Positions 17,554 to 25,493 of a DNA stretch of 64,000 bases are shown here, in pieces; position 1 is the stretch's first letter, and every line of letters begins with the position of its first letter. This DNA is from Rhizobium sp. GTDB taxonomy: Bacteria > Pseudomonadota > Alphaproteobacteria > Rhizobiales > Rhizobiaceae. Made by a program: the position numbers and the translations under genes. The notes under the pieces were generated by a model. That model saw nothing but the letters and a program-made list of their open reading frames with translations, had not been told where the DNA came from and searched no databases. The stretch lies in assembly GCA_003527225.1 (NCBI GenBank), contig DPXQ01000065.1:1-64000 (forward strand). The letters run 5' to 3'.

Positions 17554-19034
17554 GCATTTCCAATCTCCTGACATCCAAGCTCAAGGATCCCTCGCTTGCC
17601 ACCGACAAGGCGCTGGTCGGCGCCGACTGGCTATCGGCCAGCGAAAGCGGCAAGACCTTCGATGTGACCAACCCAGCGACCGGCGACGTCATCGCCACCC
17701 TGCCGGACCTCGGCAAGGTGGAAGTGACCCGCGCCATCGATGCCGCCCACAAGGCGCAGAAGGCATGGGCAAGGAAGACGGGCAAGGAACGGGCCGGGGT
17801 CCTGCGCAAGCTCTTCGACCTGATGGTTGCCAATGCCGACGATCTGGCAACCATATTGACCATGGAAATGGGCAAACCCTGGGCGGAAGCACGCGGTGAA
17901 ATTCTCTACGGCGCTTCCTATGTCGAGTGGTTCGGCGAAGAAGCCAAGCGTGTCTATGGCGATACCATTCCAGGCCACCAGCCCGACAAGCGGATCATGG
18001 TCATCAAGCAACCGATCGGAGTTGTCGGCGCCATCACGCCCTGGAACTTCCCCAATGCGATGCTCGCCCGCAAGATGGCGCCCGCCGTCGCCGTCGGCTG
18101 CGCCATGGTGTCGAAGCCCGCCGCCCAGACCCCGCTCTCGGCCCTCGCACTTGCAATTCTTGCGGAACGCGCCGGTCTCCCGGCCGGCATTTTCTCAGTC
18201 GTGACGTCGACGGATGCCGCCATGGTCGGCAAGGAAATGTGCGAGAATGACAAGGTCCGAAAGCTGACCTTCACCGGCTCGACCAATGTAGGCAAGATCC
18301 TGATGCGTCAGGGTGCAGACCAGATCATGAAGCTGGGCCTCGAACTTGGCGGCAATGCCCCGTTCATCGTGTTCGACGATGCCGACCTCGATGCCGCCGT
18401 CGAAGGGGCCATGGTCTCCAAATACCGCAATGCCGGCCAGACCTGCGTTTGCGCCAACCGGCTCTATGTCCAGTCGGGCATCTACGATGCTTTTGCCGCA
18501 AAACTTGCCGAGCGCGTCTCCAACATGAAGGTCGGTGACGGCTTCGCGGAAGGTGTCACCACCGGTCCCCTGATCGACCAGAACGCATTGAAGAAAGTCC
18601 AGGAACACGTCTCCGACGCCGTCTCCAAAGGCGCCAAGGTGACGATCGGTGGCAACGGTTCGGAACTGGGCGGATTGTTCTTCCAGCCGACCATCCTGAC
18701 TGGTGTGACCAGCAACATGAAGGTTGCTATCGAGGAAACCTTCGGTCCGGTGGCACCGCTCTTCAAATTCGACACGGAAGAAGAGGTGATCGAACTCGCC
18801 AACAATACCGAGTTCGGCCTTGCCTCCTATTTCTTCTCGAAGGATGTATCGAAAGTCTTCCGCATCGCGGAGGCTCTGGAATACGGCATGGTCGGCATCA
18901 ATACCGGCCTGATTTCCACCGAGGTCGCGCCTTTCGGCGGCATCAAACAGTCGGGCCTCGGTCGCGAAGGCTCGAAATACGGCATCGATGACTATACGGA
19001 GATCAAGTATCTCTGCCTCGGCATTGAAGCCTGA
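17550..19034 (+). CDS. gabD: Succinate semialdehyde dehydrogenase
   Basis: A 494-residue aldehyde dehydrogenase that takes the product of GabT to succinate. The active site is C299 in the GabD-type motif GQTCVCANR, with the companion cysteine C301 two residues on. The base glutamate is in LELGGNAPF. TPWNFP and the closing GGIKQSGLGREGSKYG are typical of NADP+-preferring SSADH. It is coupled to gabT by a 4-base overlap and closed by a strong terminator. Confidence 0.94.
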   Translation: MSISNLLTSKLKDPSLATDKALVGADWLSASESGKTFDVTNPATGDVIATLPDLGKVEVTRAIDAAHKAQKAWARKTGKERAGVLRKLFDLMVANADDLATILTMEMGKPWAEARGEILYGASYVEWFGEEAKRVYGDTIPGHQPDKRIMVIKQPIGVVGAITPWNFPNAMLARKMAPAVAVGCAMVSKPAAQTPLSALALAILAERAGLPAGIFSVVTSTDAAMVGKEMCENDKVRKLTFTGSTNVGKILMRQGADQIMKLGLELGGNAPFIVFDDADLDAAVEGAMVSKYRNAGQTCVCANRLYVQSGIYDAFAAKLAERVSNMKVGDGFAEGVTTGPLIDQNALKKVQEHVSDAVSKGAKVTIGGNGSELGGLFFQPTILTGVTSNMKVAIEETFGPVAPLFKFDTEEEVIELANNTEFGLASYFFSKDVSKVFRIAEALEYGMVGINTGLISTEVAPFGGIKQSGLGREGSKYGIDDYTEIKYLCLGIEA

Positions 19035-19054
19035 CACGACCGAAGATCGAAAAG

Positions 19055-19091
19055 AAGAACCCCGGAAACCATGTTTCCGGGGTTCTTGCTT
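19055..19091. terminator. Bidirectional intrinsic terminator between gabD and efp
   Basis: A perfect 15-bp stem (19055-19069 with 19073-19087) with a 3-nt loop, flanked by A-rich sequence on the left. It lies between the convergent ends of gabD and efp and can serve both, although the T-run is short on the plus side. Confidence 0.82.
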
Positions 19092-19112
19092 GTGCCGTAT
19101 AGCGGATGGGCG

Positions 19113-19682
19113 TCAGTTCTTCGCGCGCTCGACGTAGGAATTGTCTTCCGTGGCGATGACAACGCGCGTGCCGGCATCGATATGCGGCGGAACCAGCGTG
19201 CGCAGGCCGTTCGATAGGATGGCCGGCTTGTAGGAGGACGATGCAGTCTGGCCCTTAACGACCGGCTCGGTCTCAACGATTTCCAGCGTAACGTGGCGCG
19301 GCAACTCGATGGCAAGTGCAATACCCTCATGCATCGAGAGGATGCAGGTCATGCCTTCCTGCAGATAGGCCTTCTGATCGCCCATGGTTTCGACATCGAC
19401 GACGACCTGATCGTAGGATTCCGGATTCATGAAGTGGAAGCCTTCGCCGTCCTCATAGAGGAACTGGAAGTTGACGTCTTCAACGAAGGCGCGCTCGACC
19501 TGCTCGGTGGTACGCCAGCGCTCCGACACCTTCACGCCGTCGACGATGCGGCGCATGTTCACCTGGGTGACCGGGGTGCCCTTGCCCGGGTGGAAGTTTT
19601 CGGCAGTGAGCACAACATAGAGCTTGCCGTCGACTTCGAGAACGTTGCCCTTGCGAACTGAGGAGGCGATGACCTTGACCAT
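19113..19682 (-). CDS. efp: Translation elongation factor P
   Basis: A 189-residue EF-P with KOW, OB and C-terminal OB domains. It binds between the ribosomal P and E sites and relieves stalling at polyproline stretches. The modifiable lysine is K34 in HPGKGTP, matching the EpmA/EpmB beta-lysylation class rather than the rhamnosylated arginine class. The genes for both modifying enzymes start 145 nt away on the other strand, so target and modifiers are encoded together. The C-terminal signature ([17 protein letters not shown]) is complete. Confidence 0.97.
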   Translation of the reverse strand: MVKVIASSVRKGNVLEVDGKLYVVLTAENFHPGKGTPVTQVNMRRIVDGVKVSERWRTTEQVERAFVEDVNFQFLYEDGEGFHFMNPESYDQVVVDVETMGDQKAYLQEGMTCILSMHEGIALAIELPRHVTLEIVETEPVVKGQTASSSYKPAILSNGLRTLVPPHIDAGTRVVIATEDNSYVERAKN

Positions 19683-19826
19683 TGGAATTCCTTGTATCTA
19701 CGAAAGACCCGTCGTAAAGGACGCGTTGCCGTCCCCATGACGCCTTCGAAACTTTTCCTGGGCGCAACTAACCCAAATTCGGCGAAATAGCCAGCCCGTG
19801 ATGCAACAACCGTCGAGAAACCCGCA

Positions 19827-20891
19827 ATGACAGACCGTGGGCCAGCTTCTTCCGCCTGGTGGGCGCCCTCCGTGCATGCCGACCGCCGACCGTTTCTGCT
19901 CGGCCGTAATGCGATCCAGGCGAGCTTGCGCGGTTTCTTTGCCGAACGGGACTTTGTCGAGGTGGACACCGCGACCCTGCAGGTCTCGCCCGGAAACGAA
20001 GCCCACCTGCACGCATTCGCGACCGCCGCAATCGGACCCGACGGACGCAGCTCGTCGCTCTATCTGCACACCTCGCCGGAATTCGCCTGCAAAAAGCTGC
20101 TGGCGGCCGGAGAACACCGCATTTCCTGTTTCGCCCATGTCTATCGGAACCGGGAGCGCGGCCCCCTGCATCATCCTGAATTCACCATGCTCGAATGGTA
20201 TCGCGCAGGCGAAAGCTACGAGGTCCTCATGGCCGACTGCGCCGCCATTCTGGAACTGGCCGCGAGCACGATGAAAACGCGTCGCTTTTCCTGGCGCGGC
20301 GGCGAATGCGACCCTTCGCTAGAACCGGAGCGCCTTTCGGTCGCGGATGCCTTCGAGCGCTACGCGGGCATCGACCTGCTTTCCTCGGTTGACGCGGGTG
20401 GCACGACCGACCGCGATCGCCTTGCGGCGGAACTAAAAAAGGCCGACATTCGCATTGCCGGCGACGACACCTGGGCCGACCTGTTCAGTCGCGTCATCGT
20501 CGAGAAAGTCGAGCCCAATCTCGGTTTCGGCCGCGCCACCATTCTCGATGAATATCCAGTCTCGGAAGCGGCCCTTGCCCGTCCTTCTGGCCGGGACCCG
20601 CGCGTTGCCGAACGTTTCGAGCTCTATACCTGCGGCGTCGAACTCGCCAACGCCTTCGGCGAATTGACCGATGCCGCCGAGCAGCGTCGTCGCTTCGAAG
20701 CCGAAATGCTCGAAAAGCAGCGTGTGTATGGTGAATGCTATCCGCTGGACGAGGACTTTCTAGCCGCCCTCGCCGCTATGCCCGAGGCAAGCGGGATCGC
20801 CCTCGGCTTCGATAGGCTGGTCATGCTGGCGACCGGTGCACCACGCATCGATCAGGTCATGTGGGCGCCCGTCGCGGAGATCACTCCGTGA
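19827..20891 (+). CDS. epmA: EF-P beta-lysylation protein, lysyl-tRNA synthetase paralogue
   Basis: A 354-residue stand-alone class II synthetase catalytic domain related to LysRS but lacking the anticodon-binding domain. It activates (R)-beta-lysine and attaches it to EF-P lysine 34. Visible features are motif 2 (FAHVYRNRERGPLHHPEFTMLEWY) and motif 3 (GIALGFDRLVMLA). It overlaps the next gene by four bases (GTGA) and is divergent from its substrate gene efp. The length and the missing N-terminal domain distinguish it from a true LysRS. Confidence 0.95.
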   Translation: MTDRGPASSAWWAPSVHADRRPFLLGRNAIQASLRGFFAERDFVEVDTATLQVSPGNEAHLHAFATAAIGPDGRSSSLYLHTSPEFACKKLLAAGEHRISCFAHVYRNRERGPLHHPEFTMLEWYRAGESYEVLMADCAAILELAASTMKTRRFSWRGGECDPSLEPERLSVADAFERYAGIDLLSSVDAGGTTDRDRLAAELKKADIRIAGDDTWADLFSRVIVEKVEPNLGFGRATILDEYPVSEAALARPSGRDPRVAERFELYTCGVELANAFGELTDAAEQRRRFEAEMLEKQRVYGECYPLDEDFLAALAAMPEASGIALGFDRLVMLATGAPRIDQVMWAPVAEITP

Positions 20892-21928
20892 CTTCGCACG
20901 ACATCAGGACTGTCGAGGATCTGGTCGTTGCGGGTTTCATCACGCCCGACCAGGAAGCGGTGATATCCGAGGTCGCCGCCCGCTATGCTATCGCCGTCAC
21001 GCCGTCGATCGCCGGACTGATCAACACCAACGATCCGAATGATCCGATCGCCGCGCAGTTCGTGCCACGCGCCGGCGAACTCGTTCAAACCCCGCAGGAG
21101 AACGCCGACCCGATCGGCGACAGGCCGCACAGTCCGGTCGAGGGCATCGTGCATCGCTATCCCAACCGCGTGCTGTTGAAGGCTGTGCATGTCTGCCCGG
21201 TTTATTGCCGTTTCTGTTTCCGCCGCGAAATGGTCGGCCCGCAGGGCGATGGCAATCTGACGCCTGCACAATTGGAGAAAGCGCTCTCCTATATCCGCTC
21301 CCATACGGAAATCTGGGAAGTCATCCTGACCGGCGGCGATCCTCTGATCCTGTCGCCGCGTCGCCTGCGTGACATCATGACGGCGCTGGCGGCGATCCCG
21401 CATGTGAAGATCGTGCGCATCCACAGCCGCGTCCCGGCCGTCGATCCGGAACGTATCAGCGGCGAACTGGTCGACGCGCTGACTGCAAGCGGCAAGACCG
21501 TCTATGTTGCACTTCACGCCAATCATCCGCGTGAAATGACGCAGGAAGCACGCAGCGCCTGCGCGCACCTGATCGACGCCGGTATTGCGATGGTCAGCCA
21601 GACGGTTCTGCTGAAGGGCGTGAACGATAATCCGGAGATTCTGGCAGCGCTCATGCGCGCTTTCGTCGAATGCCGCATCAAACCATACTATCTCCACCAT
21701 CCGGACCTCGCACCGGGAACCGGCCATTTCCGGATTTCGATTGCGGAGGGTCAGGTCATCATGCGCGCCCTGCGCGCCAAGGTTTCAGGCCTCTGTGCCC
21801 CTGCCTATATCCTCGATCTGCCTGGCGGCCACGGCAAAGTCGAGATCAGCGAGAAGGCTTTCTTGGAAGTGACTCCGGGGCGCTATCTGATCACCGATCC
21901 GCAAGGTGCGGAACACACCTACCCCTGA
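20888..21928 (+). CDS. epmB: EF-P-associated L-lysine 2,3-aminomutase
   Basis: A 346-residue radical-SAM, PLP-dependent enzyme that converts L-lysine to beta-lysine for use by EpmA. The iron-sulfur motif is C103-x3-C107-x2-C110 in HVCPVYCRFCFRRE. GGDPL follows in the SAM-binding region, and the PLP lysine should lie in the C-terminal third (LPGGHGKVEI). A GTG start at 20888 overlaps the epmA stop and has GGAG upstream. The frame is open a little further, but that would overlap epmA more. No epmC (hydroxylation) gene is seen nearby. Confidence 0.95.
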   Translation: MTSHDIRTVEDLVVAGFITPDQEAVISEVAARYAIAVTPSIAGLINTNDPNDPIAAQFVPRAGELVQTPQENADPIGDRPHSPVEGIVHRYPNRVLLKAVHVCPVYCRFCFRREMVGPQGDGNLTPAQLEKALSYIRSHTEIWEVILTGGDPLILSPRRLRDIMTALAAIPHVKIVRIHSRVPAVDPERISGELVDALTASGKTVYVALHANHPREMTQEARSACAHLIDAGIAMVSQTVLLKGVNDNPEILAALMRAFVECRIKPYYLHHPDLAPGTGHFRISIAEGQVIMRALRAKVSGLCAPAYILDLPGGHGKVEISEKAFLEVTPGRYLITDPQGAEHTYP

Positions 21929-22137
21929 AAACCGCCTATCCCCCGTATCGGAGATTGAGAATTCCGACACAGGCCTAACGCTATGTTCGTCAAACAATCC
22001 AGACGAATTGGCGCATCTGCCCCGTTCCCAACCGTGCTCATCCTTATTTAACTAAGGCATTTAGCGGAATCTTATGCTTTGGCTCATAGAAACACTCCCG
22101 GATATAGCAAGAAGTATATTTCGGGAAAGGGAACAAA

Positions 22138-22389
22138 ATGAACGGAGAGATCCGAACGTTGCTCGCAAAACTTGGTGGCTTGCCAGTTTCAGTCGACACA
22201 ATCGCCAATGACAGTGATCTTTACGCGGCTGGACTTTCCTCCTTTGCTTCCGTTCAGCTGATGCTTGGACTTGAGGAGGCTTTCGACATCGAGTTTCCAG
22301 ATCATCTCCTGAACCGGAAATCCTTCGCCAGCATCGCGGCAATCGAGAACACCGTTAAACTCATTCTGGAGGACAGGAAGGTCGCCTGA
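22138..22389 (+). CDS. Acyl-carrier-like protein, probable partner of the amino acid:[carrier protein] ligase
   Basis: An 83-residue acidic four-helix carrier protein. The pantetheine attachment site reads AGLSSFASVQLM: the second Ser of LSS occupies the position of the Ser in the usual DSL, so the motif is SSF. The rest (LEEAFDIEFPDHLL near the end of helix 2-3) is ordinary. It is the first gene of the operon and its stop overlaps the next start by one base (TGATG). In Agrobacterium and Bradyrhizobium, small carrier proteins beside these ligases are loaded with an amino acid on the phosphopantetheine thiol. I infer the same here. It is not the fatty acid synthesis AcpP. Confidence 0.88.
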   Translation: MNGEIRTLLAKLGGLPVSVDTIANDSDLYAAGLSSFASVQLMLGLEEAFDIEFPDHLLNRKSFASIAAIENTVKLILEDRKVA

Positions 22390-23570
22390 TGGATCTCTCA
22401 GCGAAAGTTTCCGAGAAGAGCTTGAAAAGCCGTGCCATGCATGTGGCAACGGTCGCCGCCGCCTTTGCCGATGTGGTCGACAAGGAAGGCCGCTTCCCCC
22501 GCGAAGCGGTCGAGGCGATGAAAGCCGAAAGGCTCATGGGCATCATGATTCCCGAGGAACTCGGCGGAGAAGGGCTTTCGACGTCAGAGATCGCGGAGGT
22601 CTGCACTACCATCGGTCAGGCCTGTGCTTCGAGCGCCATGGTTTTTGCCATGCACCAGATCAAGACGTCCAGTCTCGTGGCCCACGGAGCCGATGCGGAA
22701 TGGCATCGTGCGTTCATGCGACGCGTTGCCAAGGAGCAATTGCTATTGGGCTCTGCCACGACGGAAGCAGGCATTGGCGGCAACATGCGAAACAGCATCT
22801 GCGCCATCGAGGTCAAGGACGGAAAGTGTCTTCTGGAGAAGGACGCAACCGTCATCTCCTATGGCATTGATGCCGATGCGATCCTCGTCACCTCCCGCAG
22901 TCACAAGGACGCGGCCTCGTCCGACCAGGTGATGACCGTTTTCCTCAAGGACCAGTACACGCTGGAGCATACCCACACCTGGGATACGCTCGGTATGCGC
23001 GGCACCTGCTCGGACGGCTTCATGTTCCGCGCAGAGGCTTCCGCACAACAGATTCTTCCGCATCCCTTCGCGGAGATTGCGGCTCAATCGATGCTCGCAT
23101 CGGCACATCTCCTCTGGAGCTCGGTCTGGTATGGCATCGCACTCGATGCCTTCACGCGCGCCCAGAATTTCGTTCGTGCCGCCGCCCGCAAATCGCCCGG
23201 AACGCAGCCGCCCGGTCTTGTCCAGCTCGCGGAAATCTCAAGCCAGTTGCAGACGGTCCGATCCAACATCGTCGCGGGCCTGAAGACCTTTGAAGATGCC
23301 CATGACGATGCTGACCGGCTCTCCTCCATGGGATTTGCCGTGGCTATGAACAACGTCAAGATTGCTTCGTCTGAAATGATCCTCCCGATCATCAACCAGG
23401 CCATGCGGATCTGCGGAATCATGGGGTATAAGAACGGGACACCCTACAGTCTCGGACGGCACCTGCGCGATGCCCATTCGGCGCAGCTGATGATTTCCAA
23501 CGATCGTATTCTCGGAAACACGTCGACCATGCTGCTGGTACACAAACAGGAAACAAGCTTGTTGGGGTGA
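22389..23570 (+). CDS. Acyl-CoA dehydrogenase family flavoprotein, possibly acting on carrier-bound aminoacyl group
   Basis: A 393-residue protein with the acyl-CoA dehydrogenase fold: helical N-domain with [13 protein letters not shown], mid-domain FAD segment [14 protein letters not shown], and C-terminal helical domain ending [20 protein letters not shown]. It is one base from the carrier-protein gene and just before the ligase gene. A plausible role is oxidation of an aminoacyl or acyl group while it is bound to the carrier protein, as known for prolyl-carrier dehydrogenases. The usual catalytic Glu is not obvious by eye near [14 protein letters not shown]. The substrate is unknown. Confidence 0.8.
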   Translation: MDLSAKVSEKSLKSRAMHVATVAAAFADVVDKEGRFPREAVEAMKAERLMGIMIPEELGGEGLSTSEIAEVCTTIGQACASSAMVFAMHQIKTSSLVAHGADAEWHRAFMRRVAKEQLLLGSATTEAGIGGNMRNSICAIEVKDGKCLLEKDATVISYGIDADAILVTSRSHKDAASSDQVMTVFLKDQYTLEHTHTWDTLGMRGTCSDGFMFRAEASAQQILPHPFAEIAAQSMLASAHLLWSSVWYGIALDAFTRAQNFVRAAARKSPGTQPPGLVQLAEISSQLQTVRSNIVAGLKTFEDAHDDADRLSSMGFAVAMNNVKIASSEMILPIINQAMRICGIMGYKNGTPYSLGRHLRDAHSAQLMISNDRILGNTSTMLLVHKQETSLLG

Positions 23571-23575
23571 AGCCT

Positions 23576-24484
23576 ATGGATATGCAGAGAACCTTCCTTG
23601 ACCGGCTTTTCGAAACCGGGCTTCTGATCGAAACGGGTGTCGACGGTCTCTATGGCCGCAGTGGCCGTTTCGAGGACGTGATCACCGCCTTCGAACGACT
23701 GATCGACCGCTTCGGCGGCGACGACGGCGCGGAGGCGATCCGCTTCCCGCCCGGCATGAACCGCGCCTATTTCGAAAAGAGCGGCTACATGAAGAGCTTC
23801 CCGCAACTGGCCGGCACAGTGCACAGCTTCTGCGGTAACGAGCTTGATCACGTCAGCCTGCTGAAATGCATGGATGCCGACGAGGACTGGACGGCCGAGC
23901 AGAAGGCGACCGATATCGTTCTGACGCCGGCTGCGTGCTACCCGCTCTACCCGACGATCGCCAAACGCGGCAACCTGCCGGAAAAGGGAGGGCTCTACGA
24001 CCTGCAGTCCTACTGCTTCCGGCATGAGCCGTCGAACGATCCGGCCCGCCAGCAGCTGTTCCGCATGCGCGAATATGTCTGCATGGGCACCCAGGCGGAT
24101 GTCACGGACTTTCGCCAAACCTGGATGGACCGCGGCGTGCGCATGATGGCCGAAGTCGGCCTGCCTGTGGAGATCGATGTCGCGAACGATCCCTTCTTCG
24201 GCCGCGCCGGCAAGATGCTCGCCAACAACCAGCGCGACCAGAACCTGAAGTTCGAGCTCCTGATTCCAATCACCTCGGTCTCCAAACCGACCGCCTGCAT
24301 GAGTTTCAACTATCATCAGGACGCATTCGGCTCAAAATGGGGACTGAACCTCGAAGACGGCTCCGTTGCCCATACTGCCTGTGTCGGTTTCGGCCTTGAG
24401 CGTATCGCGCTTGCGCTCTTCCATCACCATGGCCTCGACACCGAGGCATGGCCGGCATCGGTCCGCGAAGCACTCTGGGGCTGA
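23576..24484 (+). CDS. Amino acid:[carrier protein] ligase (class II synthetase-like)
   Basis: A 302-residue protein built like the catalytic core of an atypical SerRS but without a tRNA-binding arm. Known members activate glycine or alanine with ATP and load it onto the phosphopantetheine of a dedicated carrier protein. Motif 2 is [25 protein letters not shown] and motif 3 is [14 protein letters not shown]. Zinc-ligand candidates are the Cys of AACYPLY, the Glu of MREYVC and the Cys of HTACVGFG. I use the ATG at 23576, with GGGGTG 5-8 nt before it; a GTG at 23567 overlapping the previous stop is the alternative. It sits two genes from the carrier protein, as in other rhizobia. Confidence 0.9.
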   Translation: MDMQRTFLDRLFETGLLIETGVDGLYGRSGRFEDVITAFERLIDRFGGDDGAEAIRFPPGMNRAYFEKSGYMKSFPQLAGTVHSFCGNELDHVSLLKCMDADEDWTAEQKATDIVLTPAACYPLYPTIAKRGNLPEKGGLYDLQSYCFRHEPSNDPARQQLFRMREYVCMGTQADVTDFRQTWMDRGVRMMAEVGLPVEIDVANDPFFGRAGKMLANNQRDQNLKFELLIPITSVSKPTACMSFNYHQDAFGSKWGLNLEDGSVAHTACVGFGLERIALALFHHHGLDTEAWPASVREALWG

Positions 24485-24492
24485 GCCGGCCG

Positions 24493-25458
24493 ATGAACGC
24501 AGTCTTTCCCGGCATCGATCCGGCCTCGTATAGCCCACACGCCTTGCATTCAAGCGAGCGGATGTGGCCGGAAACCAATTGCTACGTCGATCTCTGGATC
24601 GAAGTCCTGGCAAGCCATCACGTCGCGCCAGAGGCCATGCTGGGCTTCACCCTGACGCAGGATTTCGAGGGCGACCAGTTCACCTTCTTCAAGGTGCCGC
24701 TGGAGGACCTCGAGGAACTATACGGCATTCGCGTCACCGAACTGGCAATCTTCGACAGCGTCGAGGCCCATTTTGCCGAGCAGATTTCACGCGGCCGCAT
24801 CTGCCTCGTCGAGATGGACAGCTTCTATATGCCCGATACGCGCGGCGTGGGCTACCGGCAGGACCATGGCAAGACCACCGTCGCAATCAACCGGCTCGAC
24901 AGGCGGGCTCGCGCCATGGACTATTTCCACAACGGCGGCTTCTTCCGGGTCGACGGAGAGGACTTCGACGGACTCTTCCAGAAGAACCTGGCGGAAGGCG
25001 CCCTGCCCTTCCTGCCCTATACCGAATTTGCCAAGTTTCCGGCAAAGCCGGTTCCCGGGGAACACCAGCGCACAGTCGCTGCCAAACTGCTGCGGCGTCA
25101 CTATGTCCGCCGTCCCGCATCCAATCCGATTGCGGCGTTTGCGGAAGTCTTCCCGACACAGGTCGAGGCTGTCGCGGAGCGACCCTTCGGCTATTTCCAC
25201 AAATACGCCTTCAACACGCTTCGGCAATTCGGTGCCAATTTCGAATTGATGGCAAGCCACCTCGCCTGGATTTCCGGGGATGTCTATGCACCTGCCGCGG
25301 AACAGGCGCTGACGATTTCGGAAGTCGCAAAGTCGGTTCAGTTCCAACTGGCCCGCGCCGTCACCCGTAAGAAATTCGATCCGCTGAAATCGGCACTGGA
25401 CCCGGCGATTGAAGCTTGGGACAAGCTGATGACGGAGCTTGGCAAAACCCTCGCCTGA
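24493..25458 (+). CDS. DUF1839 family protein
   Basis: A 321-residue soluble protein of a family of unknown function (DUF1839) that accompanies amino acid:[carrier protein] ligases. There are no membrane segments or signal. It begins 8 nt after the ligase stop. A conserved-looking N-terminal half contains DFEGDQFTFFKVP, LVEMDSFYMPDTRGVGY and INRLD; a His- and Asp-bearing segment YFHNGGFF follows; the C-terminal third is helical. The aspartate/histidine pattern suggests a transferase or hydrolase that could accept the aminoacyl group from the carrier, which would make it the acceptor enzyme. That is a guess from context only. Confidence 0.72.
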   Translation: MNAVFPGIDPASYSPHALHSSERMWPETNCYVDLWIEVLASHHVAPEAMLGFTLTQDFEGDQFTFFKVPLEDLEELYGIRVTELAIFDSVEAHFAEQISRGRICLVEMDSFYMPDTRGVGYRQDHGKTTVAINRLDRRARAMDYFHNGGFFRVDGEDFDGLFQKNLAEGALPFLPYTEFAKFPAKPVPGEHQRTVAAKLLRRHYVRRPASNPIAAFAEVFPTQVEAVAERPFGYFHKYAFNTLRQFGANFELMASHLAWISGDVYAPAAEQALTISEVAKSVQFQLARAVTRKKFDPLKSALDPAIEAWDKLMTELGKTLA

Positions 25459-25493
25459 CGACCGGCTCCGAGGAAACGCCCGAGGACTTTGAT

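Noticed and set aside
16123..17574. 483-codon minus-strand frame opposite gabT
   Set aside because: Composition is Asp/Gly/His-rich without domains. It mirrors the codon bias of gabT and would also run across the gabT promoter.
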